Counted from the first letter of the stretch, positions 53,778-62,364 are shown. The stretch is DNA of 64,000 nucleotides from Deltaproteobacteria bacterium (GCA_016875395.1 VGRF01000002.1:143815-207814); one strand, 5' to 3'. The notes: a model not told the origin generated them from the letters alone. Numbers and translations are program-made.

Positions 53778-54740
53778 GTGGTGAGTCGGCCGTTCGTGTT
53801 TGCGACGCGGGAGCTGCCGGGGGCGCCTTGGGAGGAGCTGCGGGCGGTGGCGGAGCTGCGCGTTTGGGATGGGGAGGATGCGCCGGCGCGGGAGTTGTTA
53901 TTGGCGGAGGCGGCGCGAGCGGAGGGGCTGGTCGTCACGCTGGTGGATCGCGTCGATGCGCAGCTGCTCGCGGCGGCGCCGCGGCTGCGCGTCGTGTCGA
54001 CGTGCTCGGTGGGCGTGGATCACATCGACGTCGCGGCGTGCAGCGCGCGCGGGGTGCGCGTGGGTTACACGCCGGGCGTGCTCACCGACGCGACGGCGGA
54101 CCTCGCGTTTGCGCTCTTGCTGGCGGCGGCGCGGCGCATTCCCGAGGCGGATCGCTTCGTGCGCGCGGGGCGCTGGGTGAAGCCGTGGGAGCCGAGCTTG
54201 CTTTTGGGGAAGGAGCTGGCCGGCGCGACGCTCGGCGTGATCGGCCTCGGCGCGATCGGTGCAGCGGTCGCGCAGCGTGCGCGCGGCTTCGGCATGCGCG
54301 TGGTCGGCTGGACGCGCAGTGGGCGCGGGGCGCCTGGCGTCGAGAGCGTGCGCGGGCTCGACGCGCTGCTCGCGCAGTCCGATGTCGTGAGCGTGCACGT
54401 CGCGCGCACGCCGGAGACGCTCGGGCTCCTCGACGCGCGGGCGTTAGCGCGCATGAAGCGCGGCGCGATTCTGGTGAACACCGCGCGCGGCGGGATCGTG
54501 GACGAGCGCGCGCTGTGCGAAGCGCTCGCGAGCGGTCAGCTCTCCGCCGCCGCGCTCGACGTGTTCGCGCGCGAGCCGCTGCCTCCCGACTCGCCGCTGC
54601 TCGCGGCGCCGAACCTCGTGCTCGCGCCGCACATCGGCAGCGCCACGCGCGAAACACGCGCGCGCATGGCGCAGCTGTGCGTGAGCAACCTCGTGGCGGC
54701 GCTGCGCGGGGAGGTGATGCCGAGGTGCGCGAATCCGTGA
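53778..54740 (+). CDS. D-isomer-specific 2-hydroxyacid dehydrogenase
   Basis: 320-residue NAD(P)-dependent dehydrogenase, closest in pattern to glyoxylate/hydroxypyruvate reductases and phosphoglycerate dehydrogenase relatives. Seen: the N-terminal STCSVGVDHIDV, the Rossmann GLGAIGAAVAQRARGFGM, the catalytic Arg region VNTARGGIVDE and the His in APHIGSAT. Start GTG at 53778 (GGAGG 9 nt upstream); the in-frame TTG at 53733 has no ribosome site. Substrate cannot be fixed. Confidence 0.88.
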   Translation: MVSRPFVFATRELPGAPWEELRAVAELRVWDGEDAPARELLLAEAARAEGLVVTLVDRVDAQLLAAAPRLRVVSTCSVGVDHIDVAACSARGVRVGYTPGVLTDATADLAFALLLAAARRIPEADRFVRAGRWVKPWEPSLLLGKELAGATLGVIGLGAIGAAVAQRARGFGMRVVGWTRSGRGAPGVESVRGLDALLAQSDVVSVHVARTPETLGLLDARALARMKRGAILVNTARGGIVDERALCEALASGQLSAAALDVFAREPLPPDSPLLAAPNLVLAPHIGSATRETRARMAQLCVSNLVAALRGEVMPRCANP

Positions 54741-54754
54741 GGAGGCTCCAGGGC

Positions 54755-55294
54755 TCAGCAGGCGCCATCGCCTTCGATCGCCGCGCTGAGCACTTCCTCC
54801 ATCGCGGCGTCGAACGCCACGAGCGTGACTTCGCGGAGCTGTTCGTGCTGGGCGAGTGCGTGCGAGATCGTGCTCGACGCGATCTGAGCGGCGCGCCGCA
54901 CGGGAAAGCGATAGACGCCGCAGCTGATCGCGGGGAACGCGATCGTCTCGACGCGGTGGTCGAGCGCGAGCTGCAGCGAGCTCCGATAACAAGCGCCGAG
55001 CAGCTCGGCTTCGCGCGCGCCGCCGCCGCGCCAGATCGGGCCGACCGTGTGGATCACCCACTTCGCGGCCAGCCGGGACGCGGGCGTGATGCGCGACTCG
55101 CCGGTGGGGCAGCGCACGCCGGGCCGCAGCTCGGGCACGCTGCGGCACGCGTCGCGCAGCTCACGGCCTGCCGCGCGATGGATCGCGCCGTCGACGCCGC
55201 CGCCTCCGAGCATCAGCTCGTTCGCGGCGTTCACGATCGCATCGACGCGGAGCGTCGTGATGTCTGCCCGCAACACTCGCAGCCGTGCGTTCAT
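54755..55294 (-). CDS. Macro-domain protein (O-acetyl-ADP-ribose deacetylase type)
   Basis: 179-residue macro domain. The ADP-ribose-binding elements are DAIVNAANELMLGGGGVDGAI (Asn, Asp and Gly-rich loop) and the later SCGVYRFPVRRAAQIA segment. Single-domain MacroD/YmdB-like proteins hydrolyse O-acetyl-ADP-ribose or remove mono-ADP-ribose from proteins and nucleic acids. The ATG at 55294 opens MNARLRVLRADIT with a GGAG site upstream. Convergent with the dehydrogenase gene. Confidence 0.92.
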   Translation of the reverse strand: MNARLRVLRADITTLRVDAIVNAANELMLGGGGVDGAIHRAAGRELRDACRSVPELRPGVRCPTGESRITPASRLAAKWVIHTVGPIWRGGGAREAELLGACYRSSLQLALDHRVETIAFPAISCGVYRFPVRRAAQIASSTISHALAQHEQLREVTLVAFDAAMEEVLSAAIEGDGAC

Positions 55295-55401
55295 TCGTTC
55301 GCTCCGCCCGATCCACGTTCGCACGCTGCGCCAACCATGTCCGCGGCGACGCGACCTCGGAGCCGAGTGACACCCGTGCGGCACGCCTGTCTCGCGGACA
55401 C

Positions 55402-55761
55402 TCACGGCATCGCTGCGCCCACCGTCGCGCGCACCGGAATGCCCGTCGCGTCGAAGTGTTCGAGGCAGCGCACGTTCACGCCGTAGAAGTCGGGCGTCAC
55501 GCGCTTGCAGTGGAACGGGTAGATCCCGCACACGCGGCAGAAGTGATGCTTCGCGGTGCGCGTGTGGAACTGGTACGTCGCGAGCTCGGCTTCGCCTGAG
55601 AGCAGCGTGAACGCGGACTCGTGGACGCGCACCATCAGCGCGCCCTTCATCGCGCAGATCGAGCAGTCGCACGTCGTCAGCTCGGCGAAGTCGGAGCGAA
55701 TCTCGAAGCGGATTGCGCCGCAGTGACAACGCCCGCGCACGCTGCGCTCGGCGCTCCTCAC
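55402..55761 (-). CDS. GFA/CENP-V family zinc protein
   Basis: 119 residues from the GTG at 55761, which overlaps the NYN gene stop by 4 bp. The zinc-binding set of the GFA (glutathione-dependent formaldehyde-activating) fold is visible: CHCGAIRFEI, CDCSICAMKG and HHFCRVCGIYPFH. Most family members have no proven formaldehyde chemistry. Third gene of the recQ-NYN-GFA run. Confidence 0.87.
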   Translation of the reverse strand: MRSAERSVRGRCHCGAIRFEIRSDFAELTTCDCSICAMKGALMVRVHESAFTLLSGEAELATYQFHTRTAKHHFCRVCGIYPFHCKRVTPDFYGVNVRCLEHFDATGIPVRATVGAAMP

Positions 55762-56168
55762 GGGGCCACCCTGCAGCGCTCGAGCCACGCGCGCGGCGAT
55801 ACGACCTGCGCGCCGAAGCGCCGCGCGCGGTCCTTCACCGGCCGGTCGCCCGTAACGACTGCAACGCCGCCCGGGTCATCCGCGCCGCGCATCGCCTTGA
55901 GCAGGAACTCGTCCGCGTCCTTCGCAAACACCACGCGCAGGAGCGCATCCTCGGGCGCTTCGCTCTCGCCCGCGGGTCGCGCGCCGTCGAACACCACACA
56001 CACGCGCTCGCCGCGCGCTGCGAGCTTCGCCGCCTCGGCCACCACGAGCTTGCGGCGCTCCTCGCTCCACCACGCTTTGCGGTCGCGACCCCGTAACAAG
56101 TGCGCGTGCAGCACGTTGTAGCCGTCGACCAGCCAGAGCGTGATCGCGAGCTCGGCTCCGCTGTTCAA
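55758..56168 (-). CDS. NYN-domain (YacP-like) ribonuclease
   Basis: 136-residue PIN-like NYN domain: LWLVDGYNVLHAHLL with the first catalytic Asp, VCVVFDGARP, DADEFLLKAM and AVVTGDRPVKDRARRFG with later acidic residues. YacP/Rae1-type proteins cleave RNA at the ribosome in Bacillus; the role here is inferred from the fold. The TTG start overlaps the recQ stop (TTGA) and the next gene overlaps its end by 4 bp, so all three are coupled. Confidence 0.87.
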   Translation of the reverse strand: MNSGAELAITLWLVDGYNVLHAHLLRGRDRKAWWSEERRKLVVAEAAKLAARGERVCVVFDGARPAGESEAPEDALLRVVFAKDADEFLLKAMRGADDPGGVAVVTGDRPVKDRARRFGAQVVSPRAWLERCRVAP

Positions 56169-58081
56169 GCGCTGCTCTCCGCGAGCGCCGCAGCGATTTC
56201 CGCAGCGAACACTGCGCCGAGGTCGCGCAGCTTCACCTCGCCGATGCCGCGGATGCCGCGCAGCTGCTCAACGCGCGTAGGCTTCACCGCGGCGAGCTCC
56301 TGCAGCGTGCGGTCGCCGAAGATGAGATAGGGCGGCACGCCGCGTTCGGCTGCGAGGCGGCGGCGCAGTGCGCGCAGGCGCTGGAAGAGCGCGTCGTCGT
56401 AGTCGGGCGTCGCGTCGGCGCTCGCGCTCGGCGCGCGCGTGCGCTTCGCCTTTGCGGGCGCGAGCGGCAGCGCGAACAGCGTCACCGGCACGCGCGCCTT
56501 CATCGCTTCCACACCGGACTCGGTGAGCGAGAGCGTCGGGAATTGCCCATCGGCCACGCGCAGGTGCCCGGCCGCGACGAGCTGGTCGATCCAGTGGCGG
56601 ATTTCTCGGTTGTTATGGGCCTTCAGCAGCCCGAACGTCGAGAGCTTGTCGTGGCCGGCGGCGCGCACGCGCTCGGTGTCGCCGCCGCGCAGAACGTCGG
56701 CGACGTGCTGCGCGCCGTAACGCTGCGCGCAGCGCGCGACGCAGGAAAGGATCATCTGCGCGGTGCGCTGCGAGTCCGCGTGCACGGCGAGCTCTTTCAA
56801 GCACACGTCGCACGCGCCGCAGCCGTCCGGATCGCCTGCCCACGCTTGCCCGAAGTGCTCGACCAAGAACCTGTGCCGGCACGTCGCGCTCGTGGCGAAG
56901 CCGTACATCTCGCTCAGGCGCTCGAGCGCGAGCGCTTGCTCTGCGGGGTCGACCGGCGCGCCGGCGGCCTCGGCCTCTTGCGCGCTGCGTTCGGCGAGCG
57001 AACGCCAACCATAATAATCGGCGCCGGCGTAGAGCATCACGCACTCGCTCGGGAGACCGTCGCGGCCCGCGCGCCCCGTCTCCTGCGCGAACTGCTCGAC
57101 GCCCTTCGGCATCGCCGCGTGCACCACGAAGCGCACGTCCGGTCGATCGATGCCCATGCCGAATGCGACCGTCGCCACGATCACGTCGATCGCTTCGGAC
57201 AGGAAGTGATCTTGGTTTCGCTTGCGCACGCCGTCGTCGAGGCCGGCGTGATAGGGAAGGCACTTCACGCCCTCGCGCGCGAGCGACGCGGTGAGCGAGT
57301 CGACGTCGCGGCGGCGCTGACAGTACACGATGCCGGCCTCGCCCGCGTGGCGGCGGATCACCCCTAACACCTGCGCCGCACTGTCGCCGCGCGGCGAGAA
57401 GCGGTACGTGAGATTCGGGCGATCGAAGCCGCCGACGAGCTCCACCGGGTCGCGCAGCCCGAGCTGCAGCGCGATGTCGCGGCGCACCTGCGGCGTCGCG
57501 GTGGCCGTGAACGCGTGCACCGGTACGTCGGGCCGCAGCGCGCGCAGCTCGCCGATGCGGCGGTACTCGGGCCGGAAGTCGTGGCCCCAGTGGGAGATGC
57601 AGTGCGCCTCGTCCACCACCAGCGAAGCGAGCCCGTACTTCGCGAGATCGTCGAAAAAGCCGGGCATCACGAGCCGCTCGGGCGCCACGAACAGCAGCTT
57701 CACCGCGCCGCTCTCGAGCTTCGCCTGCGCCGCGCGCTTCGCCGCGAAGTCTTGCGCGCTCGTCAGCATCACCGCTTCGACGCCGCTCTCGACGAGCCCG
57801 GCGATCTGGTCCTGCATCAACGAGATGAGGGGACTGATCACGAGGGTGAGCCCGCTCCGCAGCAACGCGGGCGCCTGATAACAGAGGCTCTTCCCGCCGC
57901 CGGTCGCGAGCACGACGAGCGAATCGCGCCCCGCGAGCGCGGCCAGCATCGCCTCGGCTTGATGCGGGCGCAGCTCGGCGTAGCCCCAGACGCGCAGCAC
58001 GAGCGCGCGCAGCGCGGCGAGCCGCTCCGCGGCGCCCGCAGGCGAAGCGTCGCGCGCGAACAACTCGAGCGAGCGCGTCAT
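56165..58081 (-). CDS. recQ: ATP-dependent DNA helicase RecQ
   Basis: 638-residue 3'-5' DNA helicase. Motif I TGGGKSLCYQ (K64), motif II DEAHCISHWGHDFR, motif VI QETGRAGRDG, the RecQ zinc region CRHRFLVEHFGQ to CGACDVC, the RQC winged helix and a C-terminal HRDC domain (FGDRTLQELAAVKPT). The ATG at 58081 is the first plausible start; an ATG at 58135 adds a basic stretch without a ribosome site. Works in recombination and stalled-fork repair. Confidence 0.94.
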   Translation of the reverse strand: MTRSLELFARDASPAGAAERLAALRALVLRVWGYAELRPHQAEAMLAALAGRDSLVVLATGGGKSLCYQAPALLRSGLTLVISPLISLMQDQIAGLVESGVEAVMLTSAQDFAAKRAAQAKLESGAVKLLFVAPERLVMPGFFDDLAKYGLASLVVDEAHCISHWGHDFRPEYRRIGELRALRPDVPVHAFTATATPQVRRDIALQLGLRDPVELVGGFDRPNLTYRFSPRGDSAAQVLGVIRRHAGEAGIVYCQRRRDVDSLTASLAREGVKCLPYHAGLDDGVRKRNQDHFLSEAIDVIVATVAFGMGIDRPDVRFVVHAAMPKGVEQFAQETGRAGRDGLPSECVMLYAGADYYGWRSLAERSAQEAEAAGAPVDPAEQALALERLSEMYGFATSATCRHRFLVEHFGQAWAGDPDGCGACDVCLKELAVHADSQRTAQMILSCVARCAQRYGAQHVADVLRGGDTERVRAAGHDKLSTFGLLKAHNNREIRHWIDQLVAAGHLRVADGQFPTLSLTESGVEAMKARVPVTLFALPLAPAKAKRTRAPSASADATPDYDDALFQRLRALRRRLAAERGVPPYLIFGDRTLQELAAVKPTRVEQLRGIRGIGEVKLRDLGAVFAAEIAAALAESSA

Positions 58082-58161
58082 CGCGCGCGCCCCGCTGCGC
58101 CGGTCTCGCCGCGTTCGCCCCTCATCGGGCGCCATGGTAGGCGTGCTCGGCGGCGCTCGCG

Positions 58162-58404
58162 TCAGGTCATCGTGAAGAGCGCGCGCAGAGCGGACATCAG
58201 CGAGACGTATCCGCCCGCGATCGCGACGCTCGCGCCGACGCCGCGCCAGAGGCCCCGTGCACGCGACCGCGGCGCGGCTCGCGGCGCTCGGCATCGCGGG
58301 GCGCTCGCATCATCGAGCCGCCGAAATCGCCGCCTGCGCGGAGCGACGCTCGCCAATCGGACCGTCTGCGTCGCCCGCTCGTTCTCGTAGACCGCACTCG
58401 CCAT
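58162..58404 (-). CDS. Small basic protein with C-terminal transmembrane helix
   Basis: 80-residue hypothetical protein. GAGGAG is placed 6 nt before the ATG at 58404. The first 50 residues are very Arg/Ala-rich and unstructured, the last part (GVGASVAIAGGYVSLMSALRAL) forms one likely membrane helix. No family is recognised. The composition could also come from GC-rich noncoding DNA, but the ribosome site, the closed frame and the upstream inverted repeat favour a gene. Confidence 0.45.
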   Translation of the reverse strand: MASAVYENERATQTVRLASVAPRRRRFRRLDDASAPRCRAPRAAPRSRARGLWRGVGASVAIAGGYVSLMSALRALFTMT

Positions 58405-58450
58405 CGCGTACTCCTCGGTGGTAGGGACCGAGACGAGTCTGCGAGCCCGG

Positions 58451-58469
58451 TGTGACAGCGGCGGTCACA
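58451..58469. promoter_or_regulatory. Inverted repeat TGTGAC-N7-GTCACA
   Basis: Perfect 6-bp arms 47 bp upstream of the small membrane protein start. It resembles a CRP/FNR half-site pair (TGTGA...TCACA), but the spacing is 3 bp longer than the CRP consensus, so another dimeric regulator is as likely. Confidence 0.4.
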
Positions 58470-58499
58470 ACGGCGCAGAGACCCCGCAGTCGGACCGCG

Positions 58500-58662
58500 C
58501 GACTTCCGCGCGGGATGGCGGCCTCTTTCGAGCGAATCACGTCATCGAGGGAGGCGAGCACCACGGGATTTCCGCGAATCGAGCTCGACCGCGTTCCGCC
58601 GAAGGTCGTCGTAGCCAGTCGTTCCTGCCGGTATGAACGTCAGGTCGAGATCGCTCAGCGGC
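58500..58662 (-). pseudogene. Remnant of a nucleotidyltransferase gene
   Basis: On the minus strand one frame reads LSDLDLTFIPAGTTGYDDL then RRNAVELDSRK; after a frameshift at about 58570 the next frame reads VVLASLDDVIRSKEAA. Joined, these match the C-terminal half of a common bacterial nucleotidyltransferase family, in which the same two blocks are separated by a short strand. The N-terminal half (with the GGS core) and the end are missing. The remaining part of the 58405-58686 gap shows no gene. Confidence 0.5.
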
Positions 58663-58686
58663 AGCGCGCGTCCCCAACAGCTCTCG

Positions 58687-59822
58687 CTACCGCTTCAGGA
58701 ACGCGACGACTTCGCTCGCCACGCGCGCGATCTGCTCGCCCGTGAGCTCGGGGTAGATCGGCAGCGCGAGTGTCTCGCGCGCGAGCGCTTCGGCGACGGG
58801 GAGTGCGCTCGCGACTTGCCCGCCGCCCGCGAAGCAGGGCTGGAGATGGAGCGGGCGCGGGTAGTACACGCTCGTGCCGATACCGAGGCTCGTGAGGTGC
58901 GCGCGCAGCGCGTCGCGGCGCGCGGCGGGCACGCGCACGACGTATTGGTTCCACACGTGGCGCGGGCGGCGCGGGATGCGCGGGCGTGCGCAGCGACAGT
59001 CCGCCCTCCGCGAGGGGCACGCCCGAGTCCGCGGCGCCCGCGTCGCGGAACCGCGCGCGCGTCGTTCCACGCAGCGAGGTGCGGCAGCTTCACGCGCAGC
59101 ACGGCCGCTTGCAGCGTGTCGAGGCGCGAGTTGATGCCGACCTCGTCGTGCGCGTACTGCTGCGCGCCGCCGTGAGCGCGCAGGCGGCGCAGCCGCTCGG
59201 CCTGCGCGGCGTCGCTCGTCGTGAGCGCGCCGCCGTCGCCGTAACAACCGAGATTCTTCGTGGGGTAGAAGCTGAAGCACGCGATCGCGTCGCCGCCCAC
59301 GCGGCGTCCGCTCGCGTCTTCGGCGCCGATCGCCTGCGCGGCGTCGTGCACCACGTGCGCGCCAGCCGCGCGGATCGCAGTGATCAGGTCCGGCGCGCAG
59401 GCTTGCCCGAACAGATGCACGGTGATCACGGCCTTGACGCGAGGCGCGCCGTGCAGCGCGCGTGCGAGCGTCTCCGGCGTCATGTTGAAGGTGGCGGCGT
59501 CGACGTCGGTGAACACGATGCGCAGGCCGAGCCGCGCGATCGATCCCGCCGTGGCGAAGAACGTGTAGGCGGGGCACGCAACTGCGTCGCCGGGGCGCAG
59601 ATCGAGCGCCATCAGCGCGAGCAGCAGCGCGTCCGAGCCCGAGGCGCAGGCGACGGCGTGCCGCGCGCCGCAAAACGCGGCGAGCTCGCGCTCGAGCTGC
59701 GCGACCTCCGGGCCGAGCACGAACTTCTGCTCGCTCAGCACCTTCTGGATCGCGGCGCCGAGCTCGTGCTGCAGCGCCTCGTACTGCGCCTTCAGGTCGA
59801 GCTGCGGAATCGGGTCGGCCAT
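58687..59822 (-). pseudogene. DegT/DnrJ/EryC1/StrS-type aminotransferase, frameshifted twice
   Basis: PLP-dependent sugar aminotransferase family. The N-terminal 250 residues are normal: MADPIPQLDLKAQYEAL, the PLP lysine in SFYPTKNLGCYGDGG, and INSRLDTLQAAVLRVKLPHL. At about 59068 the reading moves to a second frame (RFRDAGAADSGVPLAEGG) and at about 58965 to a third (HVWNQYVVRVPAARRDALRAH to the end at 58687). Both steps are +1 in direction, each equivalent to one extra base. Nucleotide-sugar amination for surface polysaccharide is the normal role; here the protein would be truncated. Confidence 0.88.
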
Positions 59823-59838
59823 CGTCGTGGGACGATAA

Positions 59839-59884
59839 GCGCTCTCGCGCGCGAGAGCGCGTTCGCGCTGGATTTCTCGCGAAC
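59839..59884. promoter_or_regulatory. 22-bp perfect palindrome plus adjacent hairpin between divergent genes
   Basis: GCGCTCTCGCG and its exact reverse complement abut at 59839-59860, with no spacer. Directly after it GTTCGCG (59861-59867) and CGCGAAC (59878-59884) form a second, looped inverted repeat. Both lie in the 154-bp gap between the aminotransferase and the hydrolase gene, where shared regulation would be expected. Confidence 0.5.
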
Positions 59885-59976
59885 GCGAGCGCCGCTGCTC
59901 GAGATGGACTGGGCGTCAGCGCGCACTTCCGACACCGACGGGTGTAGGCTGCGCCCCGCTTTCGTGGAGGTGCCCC

Positions 59977-62364
59977 GTGCTGCTGCAGCCGCGCGCGATT
60001 CGTGCGCTTCGCCTTGTCGCCCTCGGTCTCGTGTTCTGCGCCCTGATGGGCTCGACCCACTGCGGCCCGCAGCCGATCGCGTTTCTCGCGCCACGCGCGG
60101 ATCAGCTCTCGCTCGCGGGCGCACCCCTTGCGTTCGAGATCGAGGCGCCCGCGGGCGCTTCGCTCGCGCAGTTCACGCTCACGCTCGACGGCGCACCCGT
60201 CGCGCCGCCCGATCTCGCGCTCGCGAACGGGCGCGTCAGCGGCACGCTCGCGGGCCTCGCCGCCGGCTGGCACGACCTCGCGGCGAGCTTCGCGCTGCCC
60301 GAGGCGCAGTTCTCCGGCAGCGCGCGCTTCGAGCTCGCCGCGCTGACGAATCCCGACGAGTGCGACGTGCTGAACGACGTCGCGTGCCTGCTCCCGTTCC
60401 CGTACTCGCGCTTCCTCACGCGCGCGCGCACGCGCACTGGCTATCGCATTCAGCTGCCGCCCGCGCATCTCCTGCCGCAGTTCGGTGGAACGTCTCCGAA
60501 CCCGAGTGACTACGCGCAGAACGACGGCTTCAGCCCCACCGCACAGGTGCTGATGCACTTCCCCGGCGGTGTCGACCCCGTGCTCTCGGACGCGCCGCGC
60601 ATCGATCCCGCGACGCGCACGTACGACTCGCGCGGCCTCGAGGCCGACAGCCCGACGCTGCTGCTCGACGCCGAGACCGGCGAGCGCATCAACCACTTCA
60701 TCGAGAACGACTCGCGCGCTCGTAACAAGTCGCGCGTGCTCACGTTCTTGCGCGCGGGCGAGAGCCTCGTGCCTGGGCGCCGCTACCTCGTCGCGGTGCG
60801 CAATCTCGTGAACGCGAGCGGCGCGCCGGTGCAGGCGGAGCCCGCGTTCGCGGCGATTCGCGACCGCCGCCCGAGCACGATCGCGGCGGTGACGCAGCGC
60901 GCGGAGCAGCTCGCGCCCGTGTTCGAGCGCCTCGCGCGTTTCGGCGTCGCGCGCGAAGAGCTGATCCTCGCCTTCGACTTCGTGGTGATGAGCGACCACT
61001 CGCTCACGCGCGACATGCTGCGCATGCGGCGCGAGGGCTTCGCGTGGCTCGACGCGCAGCTCGGCGCGGGCACGCCGCCGTTCAGCGTGACGAGCGTGAC
61101 CGACGTGAACCCCGGCTGCGCAGATCCGAACCTCGCGACGTGGCGCCGCATCCAGGGCACGTTCGAGGTGCCGCTCTATCTGCAGGGCGATCCGTTCACC
61201 GCCGCGAGCACGCCCACGTTAATGCGCCGTACGCCCGAGGGCGCGCCGCTCGCGCAGGGCACGACGCAGGCGCCCTTCGGCGCTGCGATTCCGTGCACCG
61301 CGTTCCGCAACGGCGCGGCGCTGCCGGGCCTCGTGATCGGCCACGGCCTGTTCGGCACCGGCGTCAGCACGGTGAGCTCGCTCACGGCCGCGCGCGAGCT
61401 CACCAACTTCGACTTCATCTCGGTCGCGACGAACTGGAGCGGGTTGTCCGGGCCCGACGTCGCGGGTCAGCTCGACACCACGTTCATCTACCAGCTGATC
61501 GTCGACCCCTCACTCTTCCCCGCGCTGCCCGATCGCCTGCGCCAGGGCCAGCTCAACACGCTGATCCTCACGCGCCTGCTCGCGACGGGCGCCTTCAACG
61601 GAGATCCGGCATTCCAGCTGCCGGCGGGCGGCGGCGCGATCGACACGTCGCTGAAGCCGTACTACTTCGGCGCGAGTCTCGGCGGCATCATGGGCACGAT
61701 GTTCGCGGCGCTGACTCCCGACGTGGACAAGCTCAACGTCGACGTCCCAGCGATCAACTTCTCGCTCCTGCTCCATCGCGCGACGCCGTTCATCCAGTTC
61801 GAGCAGCTGATCACGCTCTTGAATCGCGACGCGATGGATCAGTCGATCGGCCTCGGCCTCCAGCACGAGCTCTGGGTGCGCGGCGAGCCGGCGGGCTACG
61901 CGACGCACGTCACGCGCAACCCGCTGCCGAACACGAACGTGAAGCAAGTGCTCGCGACCGTGGCGCTCTACGACCACCAAGTCTCGAACCTCGGCTCGCA
62001 GCTGCTCGGCCGCACGCTCCGCCTCGGCTCGCTACCGGGCTCGGTGATGCGCGATCTGCCCGGCCAACCCGACCTGACGGGCGCGCAAGACTCCGGCTAC
62101 GTCGTCTACTCCACCGGCTCGTTCGACCCTGACAACCCGCAACACACGCCGTTCATCCCGCCGATCTTCAACGACCAAGTGCAGCAGTCGAAGTGCGACC
62201 CGCACGGCCGCCGCGGCTTCATTCCCGCCTCGGTCGCGCAGCTGACGACCTTCTTCACGCCGGGCGGGAAGCTCGTGAACTTCTGCACCGACAACGGGCT
62301 GTGCGACGCGTCCGAGGCGAACGAGTGGCCGAGCGGAGTGGCGCCGTGCGATCCGCTCTCGTGA
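59977..62364 (+). CDS. Large exported alpha/beta-hydrolase (lipase-like)
   Basis: 795-residue secreted protein. GGAGG lies 6 nt before the GTG start; a hydrophobic N-terminus with a possible lipobox-like MGSTHC follows. Residues about 45-130 form an Ig-like domain. The C-terminal half has an oxyanion-type VIGHGLFGTG (about 453-462) and the nucleophile elbow FGASLGGIMG (Ser about 567), the G-x-S-x-G-G of lipases and esterases. Cys-rich tail (CTDNGLCDASE). Similar large hydrolases occur in myxobacteria and related groups; the substrate (lipid or polyester) is not known. Confidence 0.7.
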   Translation: MLLQPRAIRALRLVALGLVFCALMGSTHCGPQPIAFLAPRADQLSLAGAPLAFEIEAPAGASLAQFTLTLDGAPVAPPDLALANGRVSGTLAGLAAGWHDLAASFALPEAQFSGSARFELAALTNPDECDVLNDVACLLPFPYSRFLTRARTRTGYRIQLPPAHLLPQFGGTSPNPSDYAQNDGFSPTAQVLMHFPGGVDPVLSDAPRIDPATRTYDSRGLEADSPTLLLDAETGERINHFIENDSRARNKSRVLTFLRAGESLVPGRRYLVAVRNLVNASGAPVQAEPAFAAIRDRRPSTIAAVTQRAEQLAPVFERLARFGVAREELILAFDFVVMSDHSLTRDMLRMRREGFAWLDAQLGAGTPPFSVTSVTDVNPGCADPNLATWRRIQGTFEVPLYLQGDPFTAASTPTLMRRTPEGAPLAQGTTQAPFGAAIPCTAFRNGAALPGLVIGHGLFGTGVSTVSSLTAARELTNFDFISVATNWSGLSGPDVAGQLDTTFIYQLIVDPSLFPALPDRLRQGQLNTLILTRLLATGAFNGDPAFQLPAGGGAIDTSLKPYYFGASLGGIMGTMFAALTPDVDKLNVDVPAINFSLLLHRATPFIQFEQLITLLNRDAMDQSIGLGLQHELWVRGEPAGYATHVTRNPLPNTNVKQVLATVALYDHQVSNLGSQLLGRTLRLGSLPGSVMRDLPGQPDLTGAQDSGYVVYSTGSFDPDNPQHTPFIPPIFNDQVQQSKCDPHGRRGFIPASVAQLTTFFTPGGKLVNFCTDNGLCDASEANEWPSGVAPCDPLS

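Noticed and set aside
58418..58636. A 72-codon plus-strand frame
   Set aside because: Opposite-strand shadow over the nucleotidyltransferase remnant with no ribosome site or domain.
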